Below are positions 36,065 through 44,415 of a stretch of 62,147 bases of DNA, piece after piece. Below the pieces are notes generated by a model, which was given only the letters and a program-made list of their open reading frames with translations, did no database searches and was not told the origin of the DNA. The position numbers and the translations under genes were made by a program. Source of the DNA: an uncultured Pelagibacteraceae bacterium. GTDB lineage: Bacteria; Pseudomonadota; Alphaproteobacteria; Pelagibacterales; Pelagibacteraceae. The DNA lies in contig CACPDA010000003.1 of the NCBI GenBank assembly GCA_902632515.1, positions 1 through 62,147 of the forward strand. Direction: 5' to 3'. How positions within the stretch are numbered: the first letter of the stretch is position 1; every line of letters starts with the position of its first letter.

Positions 36065-36421
36065 TCATTTTTTTAATTTAATTGGTTTATTGTGTCCTCT
36101 CATAAATGTCAGGATTAAACAACCTTTTTTTGTAAATGACGAATGTCGACTATTGGGTTTATAAGAAACTAAATCGCCTTTTTTAAAAACTTTACCATCC
36201 GAGTCAATTAATTCTCCTTGAAGAATTAAAAATTCTTCATATCCGGAATGAATATGTGGGAGTGTCTTTGTTCCAGGTTTGAGTTTTGAAACATAGGTTC
36301 CAAAATTTGTTTTTTTATTAAAGCTGATTTTGTGCCAAGACCAACCTTTTATAGGTTTGCCATACTTATCAAAAGGTTTAAATTTTAGATTATTTAATTT
36401 AGTTATTTTCCTTTTACTCAT
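36065..36421 (-). CDS. Single-domain cupin protein
   Basis: The 118-residue cupin has KPGTKTLPHIHSGYEEFLILQGELID as conserved motif 1 (His, His, Glu metal ligands) and GDLVSYKPNSRHSSFTKKGC as motif 2 (His). This matches ChrR-like or generic small cupins that bind Fe, Mn or Zn. Substrate unknown. It is the first of three minus-strand genes with the racemase and unknown gene, which may act on the same amino-acid-derived compound. Confidence 0.85.
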   Translation of the reverse strand: MSKRKITKLNNLKFKPFDKYGKPIKGWSWHKISFNKKTNFGTYVSKLKPGTKTLPHIHSGYEEFLILQGELIDSDGKVFKKGDLVSYKPNSRHSSFTKKGCLILTFMRGHNKPIKLKK

Positions 36422-36437
36422 TAAATAAAAGAATAGA

Positions 36438-36494
36438 TTATTGGCTATAAAAATAAATCAAATCTTTGGATTTTTTAATTAATATAGCCAATAA
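36438..36494. repeat. 12-bp perfect inverted repeat between cspA and cupin gene
   Basis: TTATTGGCTATA (36438-36449) and TATAGCCAATAA (36483-36494) are exact complements around a 33-base loop. A small nested hairpin (AAATC with GATTT) lies in the loop. It sits just after the cspA stop on the minus strand and can act as a terminator or 3' stabiliser of cspA mRNA, although no clean T run follows. Confidence 0.6.
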
Positions 36495-36509
36495 ATTATA
36501 TCGTGAAAA

Positions 36510-36716
36510 TTATGCAGTTTTTAAGTTAACTGCTGAAGGACCTTTAGGACCATCTTCAACATCGAAAGTCAAAGCTTGACCCTCATCTAAACCGTTCATA
36601 CCAGCATCTCTTACTGCTGAAACATGTACAAATACATCTTTTTCTTTATCTTCTCTTTCAATAAAACCATAACCCTTGGTTGGATTGAACCATTTTACTT
36701 TTCCTTGTAGACTCAT
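36510..36716 (-). CDS. cspA: Cold-shock-domain protein
   Basis: The 68-residue protein is a single cold-shock OB fold with both RNA-binding motifs: KGYGFIERE (RNP1-like, residues 14-22) and VFVHVSAV (RNP2-like, 28-35). [17 protein letters not shown] is the classical N-terminus. It acts as an RNA chaperone or translation regulator. Long leader (about 115 bases to the next gene) is AT-rich, as is usual for csp genes, and a long inverted repeat follows the stop. Confidence 0.97.
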   Translation of the reverse strand: MSLQGKVKWFNPTKGYGFIEREDKEKDVFVHVSAVRDAGMNGLDEGQALTFDVEDGPKGPSAVNLKTA

Positions 36717-36831
36717 ATTTTTTCTTACTTATTGTTGTGTTAATTTATTACTTATAATTAAGTAATTTTAGCTTTTTTTAGAATTTTGAGGCTTTTGTCA
36801 ACTAAATTGATCTATTTTTTCGTTTTTAATT

Positions 36832-37299
36832 TTAATCGTGGCTAATAAGCTTAGTTAAATAGAGAGAATTAATATCTTCTTTATAATGCGCAAATGGTTC
36901 ACATAGTTCAAAATTGCATTTTTTGAATAATTTTCTAGCAGGTTCAAAAAATTTTCCAGCACCTGTTTCAATACTGATCCTGTTAATATTAAGCTTTTTT
37001 GCTTCATCAATTAGATGATTAATTACTTTGATGCCATTACCTTTATTTCTAAAGTTGTTGTGCACTCTTATAGATTTAAATTCTCCATGATTCATATCTA
37101 AAAATTTTAATGCACCGCAACCCATCAATTTATCATACTCCCATAAGCTCCAAAATTTTATTGATGGCACTTTTAAACCAGGTATATCTAAAACATGTGT
37201 ACTTCCCTTAGGTGAAGCTGCTCTTAGCTCGATGAAATGTTCAGTAAGAAGTTCATTAACTTCAGGATGATCAAAATTTCCTTCTATAGATTTAATCAT
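36832..37299 (-). CDS. GNAT-family N-acetyltransferase
   Basis: The 155-residue protein shows the GNAT core: LMGCGALKFLDMNHGEFKSIRVHNNFRNKGNGIKVINHLIDEA as strands 4-5 with the acetyl-CoA loop R/Q-x-x-G-x-G/A (RNKGNG), and INRISIETGAGKFFEPARKLFKKCNFELCEPF as the C-terminal part. This is closest to ElaA/YafP-like stress acetyltransferases with unknown substrate. Its start overlaps the purK stop by one base, so it is translated from the purEK mRNA. Confidence 0.85.
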   Translation of the reverse strand: MIKSIEGNFDHPEVNELLTEHFIELRAASPKGSTHVLDIPGLKVPSIKFWSLWEYDKLMGCGALKFLDMNHGEFKSIRVHNNFRNKGNGIKVINHLIDEAKKLNINRISIETGAGKFFEPARKLFKKCNFELCEPFAHYKEDINSLYLTKLISHD

Positions 37300-38345
37300 T
37301 AAAGTAAAATTGTTATATGGCCCATTTTTCTTTTATCTTTAATCTCTTTTTTTAAATAATCAAAAAAAAATTCATTATCTCTTAATTTGATATTTTGTCT
37401 ATATGGTTCAATTTGATTTCCTATCAAGTTTACCATTTTTGCATTAGATAGCTTTTTCAAAGGAATTTTTTCAAGTGAACAAACAGCCCTAATATGATTT
37501 TCAAATTGACTCACATTGAAAGCGTTAATAGTGAGATGGCCAGAATTATGAACTCTTGGTGCAATTTCATTAACGTATAAATTTTCATTTCTATCTATAA
37601 AAAATTCCACACATAATGTTCCCACATATTTAAGTTCTTCAGCAATTCTAATTGCCCAATCTTTTGATTGGTCGAATATTTCTTTACTTATTTCAGCTGG
37701 TATTTTTGAATATTTCAATATTTGATTTTCATGAATATTTTCTATTGGTTCGTAAATTTCATAATTATTATTATTGAAACGTGTAATAATAACTGAAATT
37801 TCTTTTTTAAGTTTTACTTGTTTTTCAAGAATATATCCTTTTGAAAAATCAATATTCAATTTGTCGAGATCTTTAATATCTTTGATGGGATACTGACCTT
37901 TTCCATCATATCCCATAGTTGTTGTTTTAAGAATTCCTGGAAGAAGATTTTTTAGAGTATCTAAATCCGATTTTTTTTCAACCAAGGTATATTGTGTAGT
38001 TCTTATATTTAATTTATTAACAAAATCTTTTTCAGCTAACCTATGCTGAATTAGTCTATTTATAGAAGGCTTAGGTAAAACTGGTTTTTTTTTGTTAAGT
38101 TCGTTTAAGGTTGTGTAAGGAATATTTTCAAATTCATATGTAATAATATTTACTTTATTAATAAATTCTAAAATTTTTTTATTTTCATCATATTTACCAA
38201 ATATAAATTCATCACAAAAGTTTTGTGCTGGTGCATTAATATCATCACAGTAAATTATTGTTCTTATATTTAATTTTTTGGCAGCGATTGAAAGCATACT
38301 TCCTAGTTGACCACCACCAATAATTCCTAAATTAATTTCAGACAT
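37299..38345 (-). CDS. purK: N5-carboxyaminoimidazole ribonucleotide synthase
   Basis: The 348-residue ATP-grasp enzyme starts with GIIGGGQLGSMLSIAAKKLNI and has ITYEFENIPYTTL, KTTTMGYDGKGQ and the metal-site segment EFFIDRNENLYVNEIAPRVHNSGHLTINA. It carboxylates aminoimidazole ribonucleotide with bicarbonate and ATP in purine synthesis. It follows purE with a 5-base gap. Length is normal for the family. Confidence 0.97.
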   Translation of the reverse strand: MSEINLGIIGGGQLGSMLSIAAKKLNIRTIIYCDDINAPAQNFCDEFIFGKYDENKKILEFINKVNIITYEFENIPYTTLNELNKKKPVLPKPSINRLIQHRLAEKDFVNKLNIRTTQYTLVEKKSDLDTLKNLLPGILKTTTMGYDGKGQYPIKDIKDLDKLNIDFSKGYILEKQVKLKKEISVIITRFNNNNYEIYEPIENIHENQILKYSKIPAEISKEIFDQSKDWAIRIAEELKYVGTLCVEFFIDRNENLYVNEIAPRVHNSGHLTINAFNVSQFENHIRAVCSLEKIPLKKLSNAKMVNLIGNQIEPYRQNIKLRDNEFFFDYLKKEIKDKRKMGHITILL

Positions 38346-38350
38346 CTATT

Positions 38351-38842
38351 TTACTTAGGTCTTTTTTTAACAGATCTTGTTTGAGATTTTCGAAAATTTT
38401 CTAATTTTTTTTTAACATTAGAATTATTGTTCGCAATAATTGATGCCGCAAGTAATGCTGCATTTATTGCACCATCCTCACCTATTGCCAATGTTCCTAC
38501 AGGAATTCCTTTGGGCATTTGAGCAATGGATAATAAACTATCTAATCCTTTTAGTTTTTTGCTTTCTATTGGAACCCCTAAAACTGGCAAAGTTGTTAAA
38601 GCCGAAATCATTCCTGGTAAATGTGCTGATCCACCTGCTCCTGCAATTATAACACCGATATTGTTTTTTTTTGCTGAAGATGCAAATTCGTACATTCTTT
38701 TTGGGGTTCTGTGTGCTGAAATTATTCTAATTTCGTAAGCAACTCCAAGATTTTTAAGGATTTTTTCAGTTAATTTCATTGTTTTGTAATCTGATTGACT
38801 ACCCATCACTATTGCGACTTTAAGACTATTATTCTTTTTCAT
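38351..38842 (-). CDS. purE: N5-carboxyaminoimidazole ribonucleotide mutase
   Basis: The 163-residue class I PurE has [31 protein letters not shown] with the catalytic His, and [27 protein letters not shown]. It moves the carboxylate to C4 of the imidazole ring to form CAIR. It is the first gene of purE-purK-acetyltransferase. A lysine-rich C-terminal tail is added. The gap to the divergent dipeptidase gene (38843-38945) is AT-rich and holds no clear regulatory structure. Confidence 0.97.
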   Translation of the reverse strand: MKKNNSLKVAIVMGSQSDYKTMKLTEKILKNLGVAYEIRIISAHRTPKRMYEFASSAKKNNIGVIIAGAGGSAHLPGMISALTTLPVLGVPIESKKLKGLDSLLSIAQMPKGIPVGTLAIGEDGAINAALLAASIIANNNSNVKKKLENFRKSQTRSVKKRPK

Positions 38843-38945
38843 GAATTATAAAGTTTAAACTTTATTTCAAAATTAAATTAAAATTTCAATAAAATAAATA
38901 GAATTTAAAAAAACATATTGATATGGTTTAAAAAAAAATAGCAAA

Positions 38946-39911
38946 ATGAAATTTAAAATTGACAATCTTCAATACTGCAATTGGACTAGAGAAGTTTTTA
39001 AGATTAATAATGAAGCAGGTCTTGATGCTGTGCATGTAACTATCGTATATCATGAGGATTTTAAAGAGTTGGGTGAGGAAATTAAAAAATGGCAAAAATT
39101 ATTTGCAGATAATTCAGATTTAATATTTTTAGGTAAAGATTTTAAAGATATTGAAAAAGCAAATAAAGAAAAAAAAACTGCTATTTTTTTTGGTTTTCAA
39201 AATTGTTCTCCAATTGAAGATGATATTAGTTTAGTCCAAAAAGTTCATGAATTAGGTTGTAGATTTATGCAGCTAACTTATAATAATCAATCCTTATTAG
39301 CGACAGGTTGTTACGAAAAAATTGATAGTGGAGTTACAAATTTTGGAAGAGAAGTAATAAAAGAAATGAATAGAGTTGGTGTTGTGGTTGACATGTCTCA
39401 TTCAGCAGAAAAAAGTACTTTTGACGCAATTGATTTGAGTGAAAAACCAATTGCAATCACACATGCTAACCCATCATTTTGGCATGCGGCTAAAAGAAAT
39501 AAATCTTCAGAATTGTTGAAAGTTTTAAGTGATAGTGGAGGAATTTTAGGACTGTCTCTTTATCCCCATCATCTAAAAAATAATACAAATTGTACAATTG
39601 ATAGTTTTTGTGAAATGGTTGCCAGAACAGCAGACATTATGAATATAAAAAATATTGGAATAGGTTCTGATCTTTGCTTAAATCAGCCAGATGAGGTTGT
39701 TGAATGGATGAGAAACGGAACTTGGTCAAAGAGTAAAAATTATGGAGAAGGCACAAGTAAGAAACCTGGTTTTCCAAAACAACCAGAATGGTTTAAAGAT
39801 GCTAGGGGTTTTGCAAATTTAGAAAAAGGATTAAGTAAAATAGGTTTTGAGGAAACTGAAATTAACGGAATACTTGGAAATAATTGGTATAATTTTTATA
39901 AAAATATTTGA
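38946..39911 (+). CDS. M19 (membrane-dipeptidase) family protein with altered metal site
   Basis: The 321-residue protein has the M19 amidohydrolase layout: ELGCRFMQLTYNNQSLLATG, NFGREVIKEMNRVGVVVDMSHSAEKSTFDAI, PIAITHANPSFWH and NIKNIGIGSDL. His in DMSHS and THANP are kept. The usual H-x-D ligand pair at the N-terminus is not present (the segment reads IDNLQYCNW), and the usual Glu after the next strand is Gln or absent (FFGFQNCSP). It may bind one metal or none, and act on something other than dipeptides. It heads a four-gene run with two unknown proteins and a zinc-ribbon protein. Confidence 0.85.
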   Translation: MKFKIDNLQYCNWTREVFKINNEAGLDAVHVTIVYHEDFKELGEEIKKWQKLFADNSDLIFLGKDFKDIEKANKEKKTAIFFGFQNCSPIEDDISLVQKVHELGCRFMQLTYNNQSLLATGCYEKIDSGVTNFGREVIKEMNRVGVVVDMSHSAEKSTFDAIDLSEKPIAITHANPSFWHAAKRNKSSELLKVLSDSGGILGLSLYPHHLKNNTNCTIDSFCEMVARTADIMNIKNIGIGSDLCLNQPDEVVEWMRNGTWSKSKNYGEGTSKKPGFPKQPEWFKDARGFANLEKGLSKIGFEETEINGILGNNWYNFYKNI

Positions 39912-39913
39912 AC

Positions 39914-41575
39914 ATGAAAGTAGAATTAAGAGATCCAAATATAATCATGAAACTTTCAAGACTAGGCTCTTTCCATCAGTCTAAACTTTCATTTCTAAGA
40001 AGTTTTCTAACTGAATTTAAAGATTGGGAATATAATAGAGATTTATTTGATTTAGATAAAGATGGATTTGGTGTTGTAGTTTATTCATTTACAAAAAAAA
40101 ATAGAGTTTACTCTTTAATTTGTTTTGCAAATAAAATACTGGACAATGAAAGATCAGATCGAGTAATTGCTACAAAATGGGATGCAGCTTTTACATTATA
40201 TGATGGGATTCCTAACAGAGGTGATATTGAGAGATTAAAAAAAGAAGTTCCCAAACAAGAAGTTGGTAGATTATCATATAAGGAATTGACTTTATCTAGG
40301 GCAAATAAATCAGTAAGAGTTTTTGATCATGTTGTAGAAAGTTTGAGTAATGGTAATCAACCAAATTTAGATTTGTTAGAAAAAGTTGGCTACCTTTATA
40401 GAACTACTGCAGTTTACGGATCTGGTAAATTTGGGCTTGCAGATCGTTTTAGAATAAAAAATAGAGATGAAATAAATGGTCCATTTAGACTAGAAATGAT
40501 GTTAGTTTATTTAGTAAGACAATTTACTTTCGATCAAGTAAATCATGTATCAAAGAGTAAAAACCCTGAAAAAGCAGTTAAGCTGGATCCTAAGATTTGT
40601 AAAAATTTAGGTATTGGAAATTCAACAGGTTTGGGCATGGCCCCATTTATAGTCAATCATCCAACTCTATTAAATAATTGGATTATGTGTAGAGAAAAAG
40701 CGCTAAAAAAAATAAGAGAAATTAAAAAAGTAGATACATACGATAGTAATTTATTCAAACAATGTCTAAGAAATTCTATTAAGAATATAACAAGCTGGAA
40801 TACTGAGAGTGAATATCAATTAAAAAAGATAAAAGATTTATTAAATGATGTTAAAAAATTTTTAGATTTAATCGAGACAAAATTTGATTTTGATACAGAT
40901 TATCCATTCAACCAATTATATTTGTGGGTCGAGAAAGAAACTTGTGAGGAGTGTATAGAATATGTCGTTTCTTTGATGATGGAGCCATATAATGAAATTA
41001 TTGAACCATTAGTAAAACAAATGAGCTCTGAAGAGGATAAATATTTTACAATACCTACAAATAGAAAGGTTGAGGATTTAAGATTAATTGTTGAGACAAA
41101 ATATTCAAATATTTTATCTGTTAATTTTAAAAAAAAAGAAAATTATAAAAAATTTTGGTTTATTTCAAAAAATAAAGAAGAACCAAGAATTGCAGATAGA
41201 TTTGAAGAACAAGGGTCTGAGCTAGAACAACCTCTTGCAATTGCTAGAGACATCAAAAAATTATATGAAAAATTAATAATCACAAAAAAAGATATAAAAA
41301 TTGACAAATTTTTAAGTGACAACCCAGATTTGAGACATGTAGTTAGAAGGGCATTTATAATTGAAAAATTTCCTTATTCTGAAATTCAAGATAATACAAT
41401 AAGTGAAAATACGATACCGATTGATATGTTAAGATTAAAATTATCTTTTTTTGGTGCACTAAAATTTGATCCACGTTCAGATAAATGGTTGAGGATATGT
41501 ATGTTTCAAGGTGCACCATTGCCTAACGAATTAAAAGATTATGACGATTATTGGGTTTACAAATCAAACTCTTAA
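39914..41575 (+). CDS. Large conserved protein of unknown function
   Basis: I chose the ATG at 39914, three bases after the dipeptidase stop; a TTG at 39908 is the alternative. The 553-residue soluble protein has no recognised domain, signal or membrane segment. Striking segments that look conserved are LSRLGSFHQSKLSFLR near the start, SDRVIATKWDAAFTLYDG, GRLSYKELTLSRANKSVRVFDHVVE, YRTTAVYGSGKFGLADR, NSTGLGMAPFIVNHP (about residue 237-251), and the C-terminal FDPRSDKWLRICMFQGAPLP. The many Arg/Asp/His residues in glycine-rich contexts suggest an enzyme. Its neighbours suggest it works with the DUF3726-like protein and the altered dipeptidase. Confidence 0.75.
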   Translation: MKVELRDPNIIMKLSRLGSFHQSKLSFLRSFLTEFKDWEYNRDLFDLDKDGFGVVVYSFTKKNRVYSLICFANKILDNERSDRVIATKWDAAFTLYDGIPNRGDIERLKKEVPKQEVGRLSYKELTLSRANKSVRVFDHVVESLSNGNQPNLDLLEKVGYLYRTTAVYGSGKFGLADRFRIKNRDEINGPFRLEMMLVYLVRQFTFDQVNHVSKSKNPEKAVKLDPKICKNLGIGNSTGLGMAPFIVNHPTLLNNWIMCREKALKKIREIKKVDTYDSNLFKQCLRNSIKNITSWNTESEYQLKKIKDLLNDVKKFLDLIETKFDFDTDYPFNQLYLWVEKETCEECIEYVVSLMMEPYNEIIEPLVKQMSSEEDKYFTIPTNRKVEDLRLIVETKYSNILSVNFKKKENYKKFWFISKNKEEPRIADRFEEQGSELEQPLAIARDIKKLYEKLIITKKDIKIDKFLSDNPDLRHVVRRAFIIEKFPYSEIQDNTISENTIPIDMLRLKLSFFGALKFDPRSDKWLRICMFQGAPLPNELKDYDDYWVYKSNS

Positions 41576-41578
41576 ATT

Positions 41579-42190
41579 ATGAAATCTCTAAGTGAAATAG
41601 AAACGACATCAAAAAGAGCAACTCGAGCATTAGGATTTTCATGGGGAATTTCTGAGGAGGTTGGTAAATGTATAAGATTATTAGAACTTTTTGGATTACC
41701 AGGAATTAAAAATTTAAATTCTTATTTTAATGAAGAAGACTTAAATAATTTTGAAAATTTAAAGTTAATTAAAAAAGACAATCAGCCTCAGAGAAATTCA
41801 TTTTGTCCAATTAATCTTGGAGTAAGTTTTTTAGACCAAATAAGAACTATAGAAAAATTTAAGGATTGTACGTTTAAAAATATCGCCTATCCAATATTAC
41901 TTTTACCCTTTTTAAGTAGATCTTCCGAAGTTATTGGAAAAAAAATAATTTTCAATTTCGATGAAAAAAAATTCTTATTAAATTTTAATATAAATATTTC
42001 CTCAAACTTGGCTGAAGAAAAATTTCCGTTTTTAGCAAAAGATATAAGAATAATTTTTTTAGATAATTCAGATAACTTTAAAGAGTCAGAATGGAATAAT
42101 TTATATAAACTTTCTGAAGAAACCTTTGTAGAGGAAACAGATAGTTTAAAACAGAGTGCTGCAGGAGCTGGCTTAACCGATAATGATTGA
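41579..42190 (+). CDS. DUF3726-like protein
   Basis: The 203-residue protein begins SLSEIETTSKRATRALGFSWGISEEVGKCIRLLELFGLPGI, a pattern I associate with the uncharacterised DUF3726 family. No catalytic motif is visible. The C-terminus EETDSLKQSAAGAGLTDND is acidic and probably flexible. It lies three bases after the 553-residue unknown gene and overlaps the next small gene by 8 nt, so all are one transcript. Function unknown. Confidence 0.65.
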   Translation: MKSLSEIETTSKRATRALGFSWGISEEVGKCIRLLELFGLPGIKNLNSYFNEEDLNNFENLKLIKKDNQPQRNSFCPINLGVSFLDQIRTIEKFKDCTFKNIAYPILLLPFLSRSSEVIGKKIIFNFDEKKFLLNFNINISSNLAEEKFPFLAKDIRIIFLDNSDNFKESEWNNLYKLSEETFVEETDSLKQSAAGAGLTDND

Positions 42191-42344
42191 AGACGAAGAA
42201 TTAAAAGAAAAAGATTTACAAGAATTAGATAATATATGTGATGAATGTAAAAAAAAAGATGAAAGTGTTACACAAAATTTAATTATGACAGGTTTTAAGA
42301 TTTGCAAATCATGCAGAGTGTCAAAGACTATATTTCCAATTTAA
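42183..42344 (+). CDS. Tiny zinc-ribbon protein
   Basis: A 53-residue frame from ATG 42183, overlapping the DUF3726-like stop by 8 nt, encodes an acidic helix (MIEDEELKEKDLQELDN) followed by Cys19-x2-Cys22 (ICDECKK) and Cys41-x2-Cys44 (ICKSCRV). Two CxxC knuckles 18 residues apart are a standard four-cysteine zinc ribbon. It is the fourth gene of the dipeptidase run and is likely translated through coupling. The end overlaps the convergent YIP1-like gene by four bases. Confidence 0.7.
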   Translation: MIEDEELKEKDLQELDNICDECKKKDESVTQNLIMTGFKICKSCRVSKTIFPI

Positions 42345-42907
42345 CTTACAACACCATTTACACCTTTAAATAATGATAAAATATATAAAAAGAAAAAAAT
42401 CTGGGGAGCTAAAGATAATAAAGTAGTTTTTATATAATTGTCATAGTTTAAAATAATATTTAAACCAATAATTAATGAAATATTGTACCATACGTAAGTA
42501 ACAAATATAAAAAATAAAAATATTTGATTAATCACAATAAAATTCAGAAGTAATGGAGATTGTGCAAAAGCGACTAAAATAATAATTTTTCTAAAATTAC
42601 AACTTGTTTTTTTATTTGGAAATAAAACAACTCCAACAAAATATAAATAAGTTGTTTTTAAAATCCACATTATAAATGATGAAAACATTACAGCTTTTAA
42701 AGTTGGTCCTTTAATTCCTCCCAAGTCAAAATTCAAATTCATATAGTTTAAAAAGGAACTATTAGGTATAATGCTAATAATTGAACCAAGTAAAATAATC
42801 AAAATAGCATAGTATATAGATGCCTCGCCAAAGTTTTTGTTATCTTTAAAAAGTGATTTATCTAATTTAATCGATCTTAATATTATACTTAGTAATTCAG
42901 CTAACAT
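42341..42907 (-). CDS. YIP1-family membrane protein
   Basis: The 188-residue protein is very hydrophobic with about five transmembrane helices and the early SLFKDNKNFGEASIYYAILIILLGSIISIIPN pattern typical of bacterial YIP1/DUF1282-like proteins. TYLYFVGVVLFPNKKTSCNFRKIIILVAFAQSPLLL is also typical. Bacterial members are uncharacterised; they resemble eukaryotic vesicle proteins. It starts directly after the stop of a 34-residue membrane peptide. Confidence 0.75.
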   Translation of the reverse strand: MLAELLSIILRSIKLDKSLFKDNKNFGEASIYYAILIILLGSIISIIPNSSFLNYMNLNFDLGGIKGPTLKAVMFSSFIMWILKTTYLYFVGVVLFPNKKTSCNFRKIIILVAFAQSPLLLNFIVINQIFLFFIFVTYVWYNISLIIGLNIILNYDNYIKTTLLSLAPQIFFFLYILSLFKGVNGVVS

Positions 42908-43012
42908 TTATTTTTTGTTATTTTTTTGATCATTATAAGAAACTACTAATGGAAAGATTATTAATGCAATAATAATAATAATGCAAATTGCAATTAAAAA
43001 AATTTTAGACAT
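42908..43012 (-). CDS. 34-residue single-helix membrane peptide
   Basis: A frame from ATG 43012-43010 to TAA 42910-42908 encodes Met-Ser-Lys, one hydrophobic helix (IFLIAICIIIIIIALIIFPLVV is its core, given here by composition: mainly Ile/Leu) and a short polar tail with Asn, Asp and Lys. The TAA is followed at once by the ATG of the YIP1-like gene. The frame lies between that gene and the terminator at 43021-43049. It could be a real small protein or a leader. Confidence 0.4.
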   Translation of the reverse strand: MSKIFLIAICIIIIIALIIFPLVVSYNDQKNNKK

Positions 43013-43020
43013 GTAAATTA

Positions 43021-43049
43021 AAAATGGGAGGGGATTGAACTCCCCTCCC
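43021..43049 (-). terminator. Rho-independent terminator after GcvT/DmdA-like gene
   Basis: Minus strand: GGGAGGGGA (43049-43041), loop of six, TCCCCTCCC (43034-43026), then A and five T (43025-43020). The 9-bp stem is nearly all G/C, unusual in this DNA. Confidence 0.9.
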
Positions 43050-43056
43050 TAAAATA

Positions 43057-44415
43057 TTAACCTTTTACAACTTCTCTCGTGTTTGCATTAAAAGATTCTT
43101 TAAATGGTATATCAACTACGACTGCATCAACAGGTTTTCCTGGAGTATTTAAGTATTTTTCTGGCAAATGAATTTTATATTTTGCTCCAACTTTACCTTT
43201 AGGAAATCCGTTAGAATTTAATGTTCCATCAAATGGAACATATCCCATAGCAATATTAGTTTTCTTTTCAGGATGCCACCATGGTGACGTTACAAATCCA
43301 ACAGGATCGCCACCATCTTCATTTGATATAAGCCAAAAATCTGGTGCATAGTCATCAATTGGTTTTCCACCAAGCTCAAAACCAACTAATTGCAGTTTAT
43401 AAGGTTTTTGTCCAGCTTTGATATCTGCTTTCATTTTTTCAAGTGCAGCTTTACCAACATAATCAGATTTTTTATTCCATTCACCTTTACCAGACAAAGA
43501 AACTTGATAACCAAGGTTACATTGAAAAGGGTTATGTTGTTGATCCATATCTTGTCCCCAAGAAAGAATACCTGCTTGAATTCTTCTATGGTGTGCTGGG
43601 GCTATAACCATCAAGTTATGTTTTTTCCCAGCTGCAAGAACTGCATTCCACATATCTTCAGCATACAAAGTAGCATCTCTTAAATAAATTTCATATCCAG
43701 CCTCACCAGAAAAACCTGATTGTGAAATTACACAACTTCTTCCTCCAACTTTAACTTCAGCTAAACCATAAAAAGGCATATTATCAAAATCAACTTGATC
43801 TCCACAAAGATCTTTCATCAATGCTTTTGATTTTGGACCTTGTATTTGAACAGGACAAGCGTCAATCTCTTCTATTGTACAATTGAATCTTCCGTCAGCA
43901 TTGACACCTTGTAAATACATTCCAATGTCAGAGTCAGATAATGAAAACCAAAACTCATCTTTTGAAATTCTTAGAAGAATTGGATCATTTAAAACCCCTC
44001 CATAAGCATTACATAAAATTACGTATCTTGCTCTCATTGGTGAGATTTTTGTTGCATCTCTAGTTATTACATAGTCAGTAAATTTTTCTGCATCTGGACC
44101 TTTAACTCTTATTTGTCTCTCAACAGCGACGTTCCACATCGTTACGTGATTTACGATTGCATCATATTCTACCATTGCTCCACCATCTTCAGGTTTTACA
44201 TAACCTCTTGGATGATAAATACGATTGTAGACTGTAGCTCTCCAACAACCTGCCTGCATTGATAAATGCCAATAAGGTGACTTTCTTACCCTTGTTGAAA
44301 TTAACATTTCAACTTTAGTTGGCCCACTTTGTCTTAAATTGTATGGAACTTCTCTGTCTGATTGATCAACAGAAGTAACATGTTTTAGTTTAGTATAGTC
44401 AAATTCTTTAGACAT
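43057..44415 (-). CDS. GcvT-family tetrahydrofolate-dependent methyltransferase, DmdA-like
   Basis: The ATG at 44415 is preferred: AAGGAG lies 7 bases upstream, whereas for the ATG at 44421 it is only 1 base away. The 452-residue protein has STRVRKSPYWHLSMQAGC, TVYNRIYHPRGY, NHVTMWNVAVERQIRVKGPDAEKF, CPVQIQGPKSKALM and SQSGFSGEAGYEIYLRD, a layout closer to DMSP demethylase (DmdA) than to glycine-cleavage T-protein. Such enzymes move a methyl group to THF to give 5-methyl-THF. The MetF gene directly upstream, with an 8-base overlap, can oxidise that product. It is longer than classical DmdA (about 370), so a different methylated substrate is possible. Confidence 0.82.
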   Translation of the reverse strand: MSKEFDYTKLKHVTSVDQSDREVPYNLRQSGPTKVEMLISTRVRKSPYWHLSMQAGCWRATVYNRIYHPRGYVKPEDGGAMVEYDAIVNHVTMWNVAVERQIRVKGPDAEKFTDYVITRDATKISPMRARYVILCNAYGGVLNDPILLRISKDEFWFSLSDSDIGMYLQGVNADGRFNCTIEEIDACPVQIQGPKSKALMKDLCGDQVDFDNMPFYGLAEVKVGGRSCVISQSGFSGEAGYEIYLRDATLYAEDMWNAVLAAGKKHNLMVIAPAHHRRIQAGILSWGQDMDQQHNPFQCNLGYQVSLSGKGEWNKKSDYVGKAALEKMKADIKAGQKPYKLQLVGFELGGKPIDDYAPDFWLISNEDGGDPVGFVTSPWWHPEKKTNIAMGYVPFDGTLNSNGFPKGKVGAKYKIHLPEKYLNTPGKPVDAVVVDIPFKESFNANTREVVKG

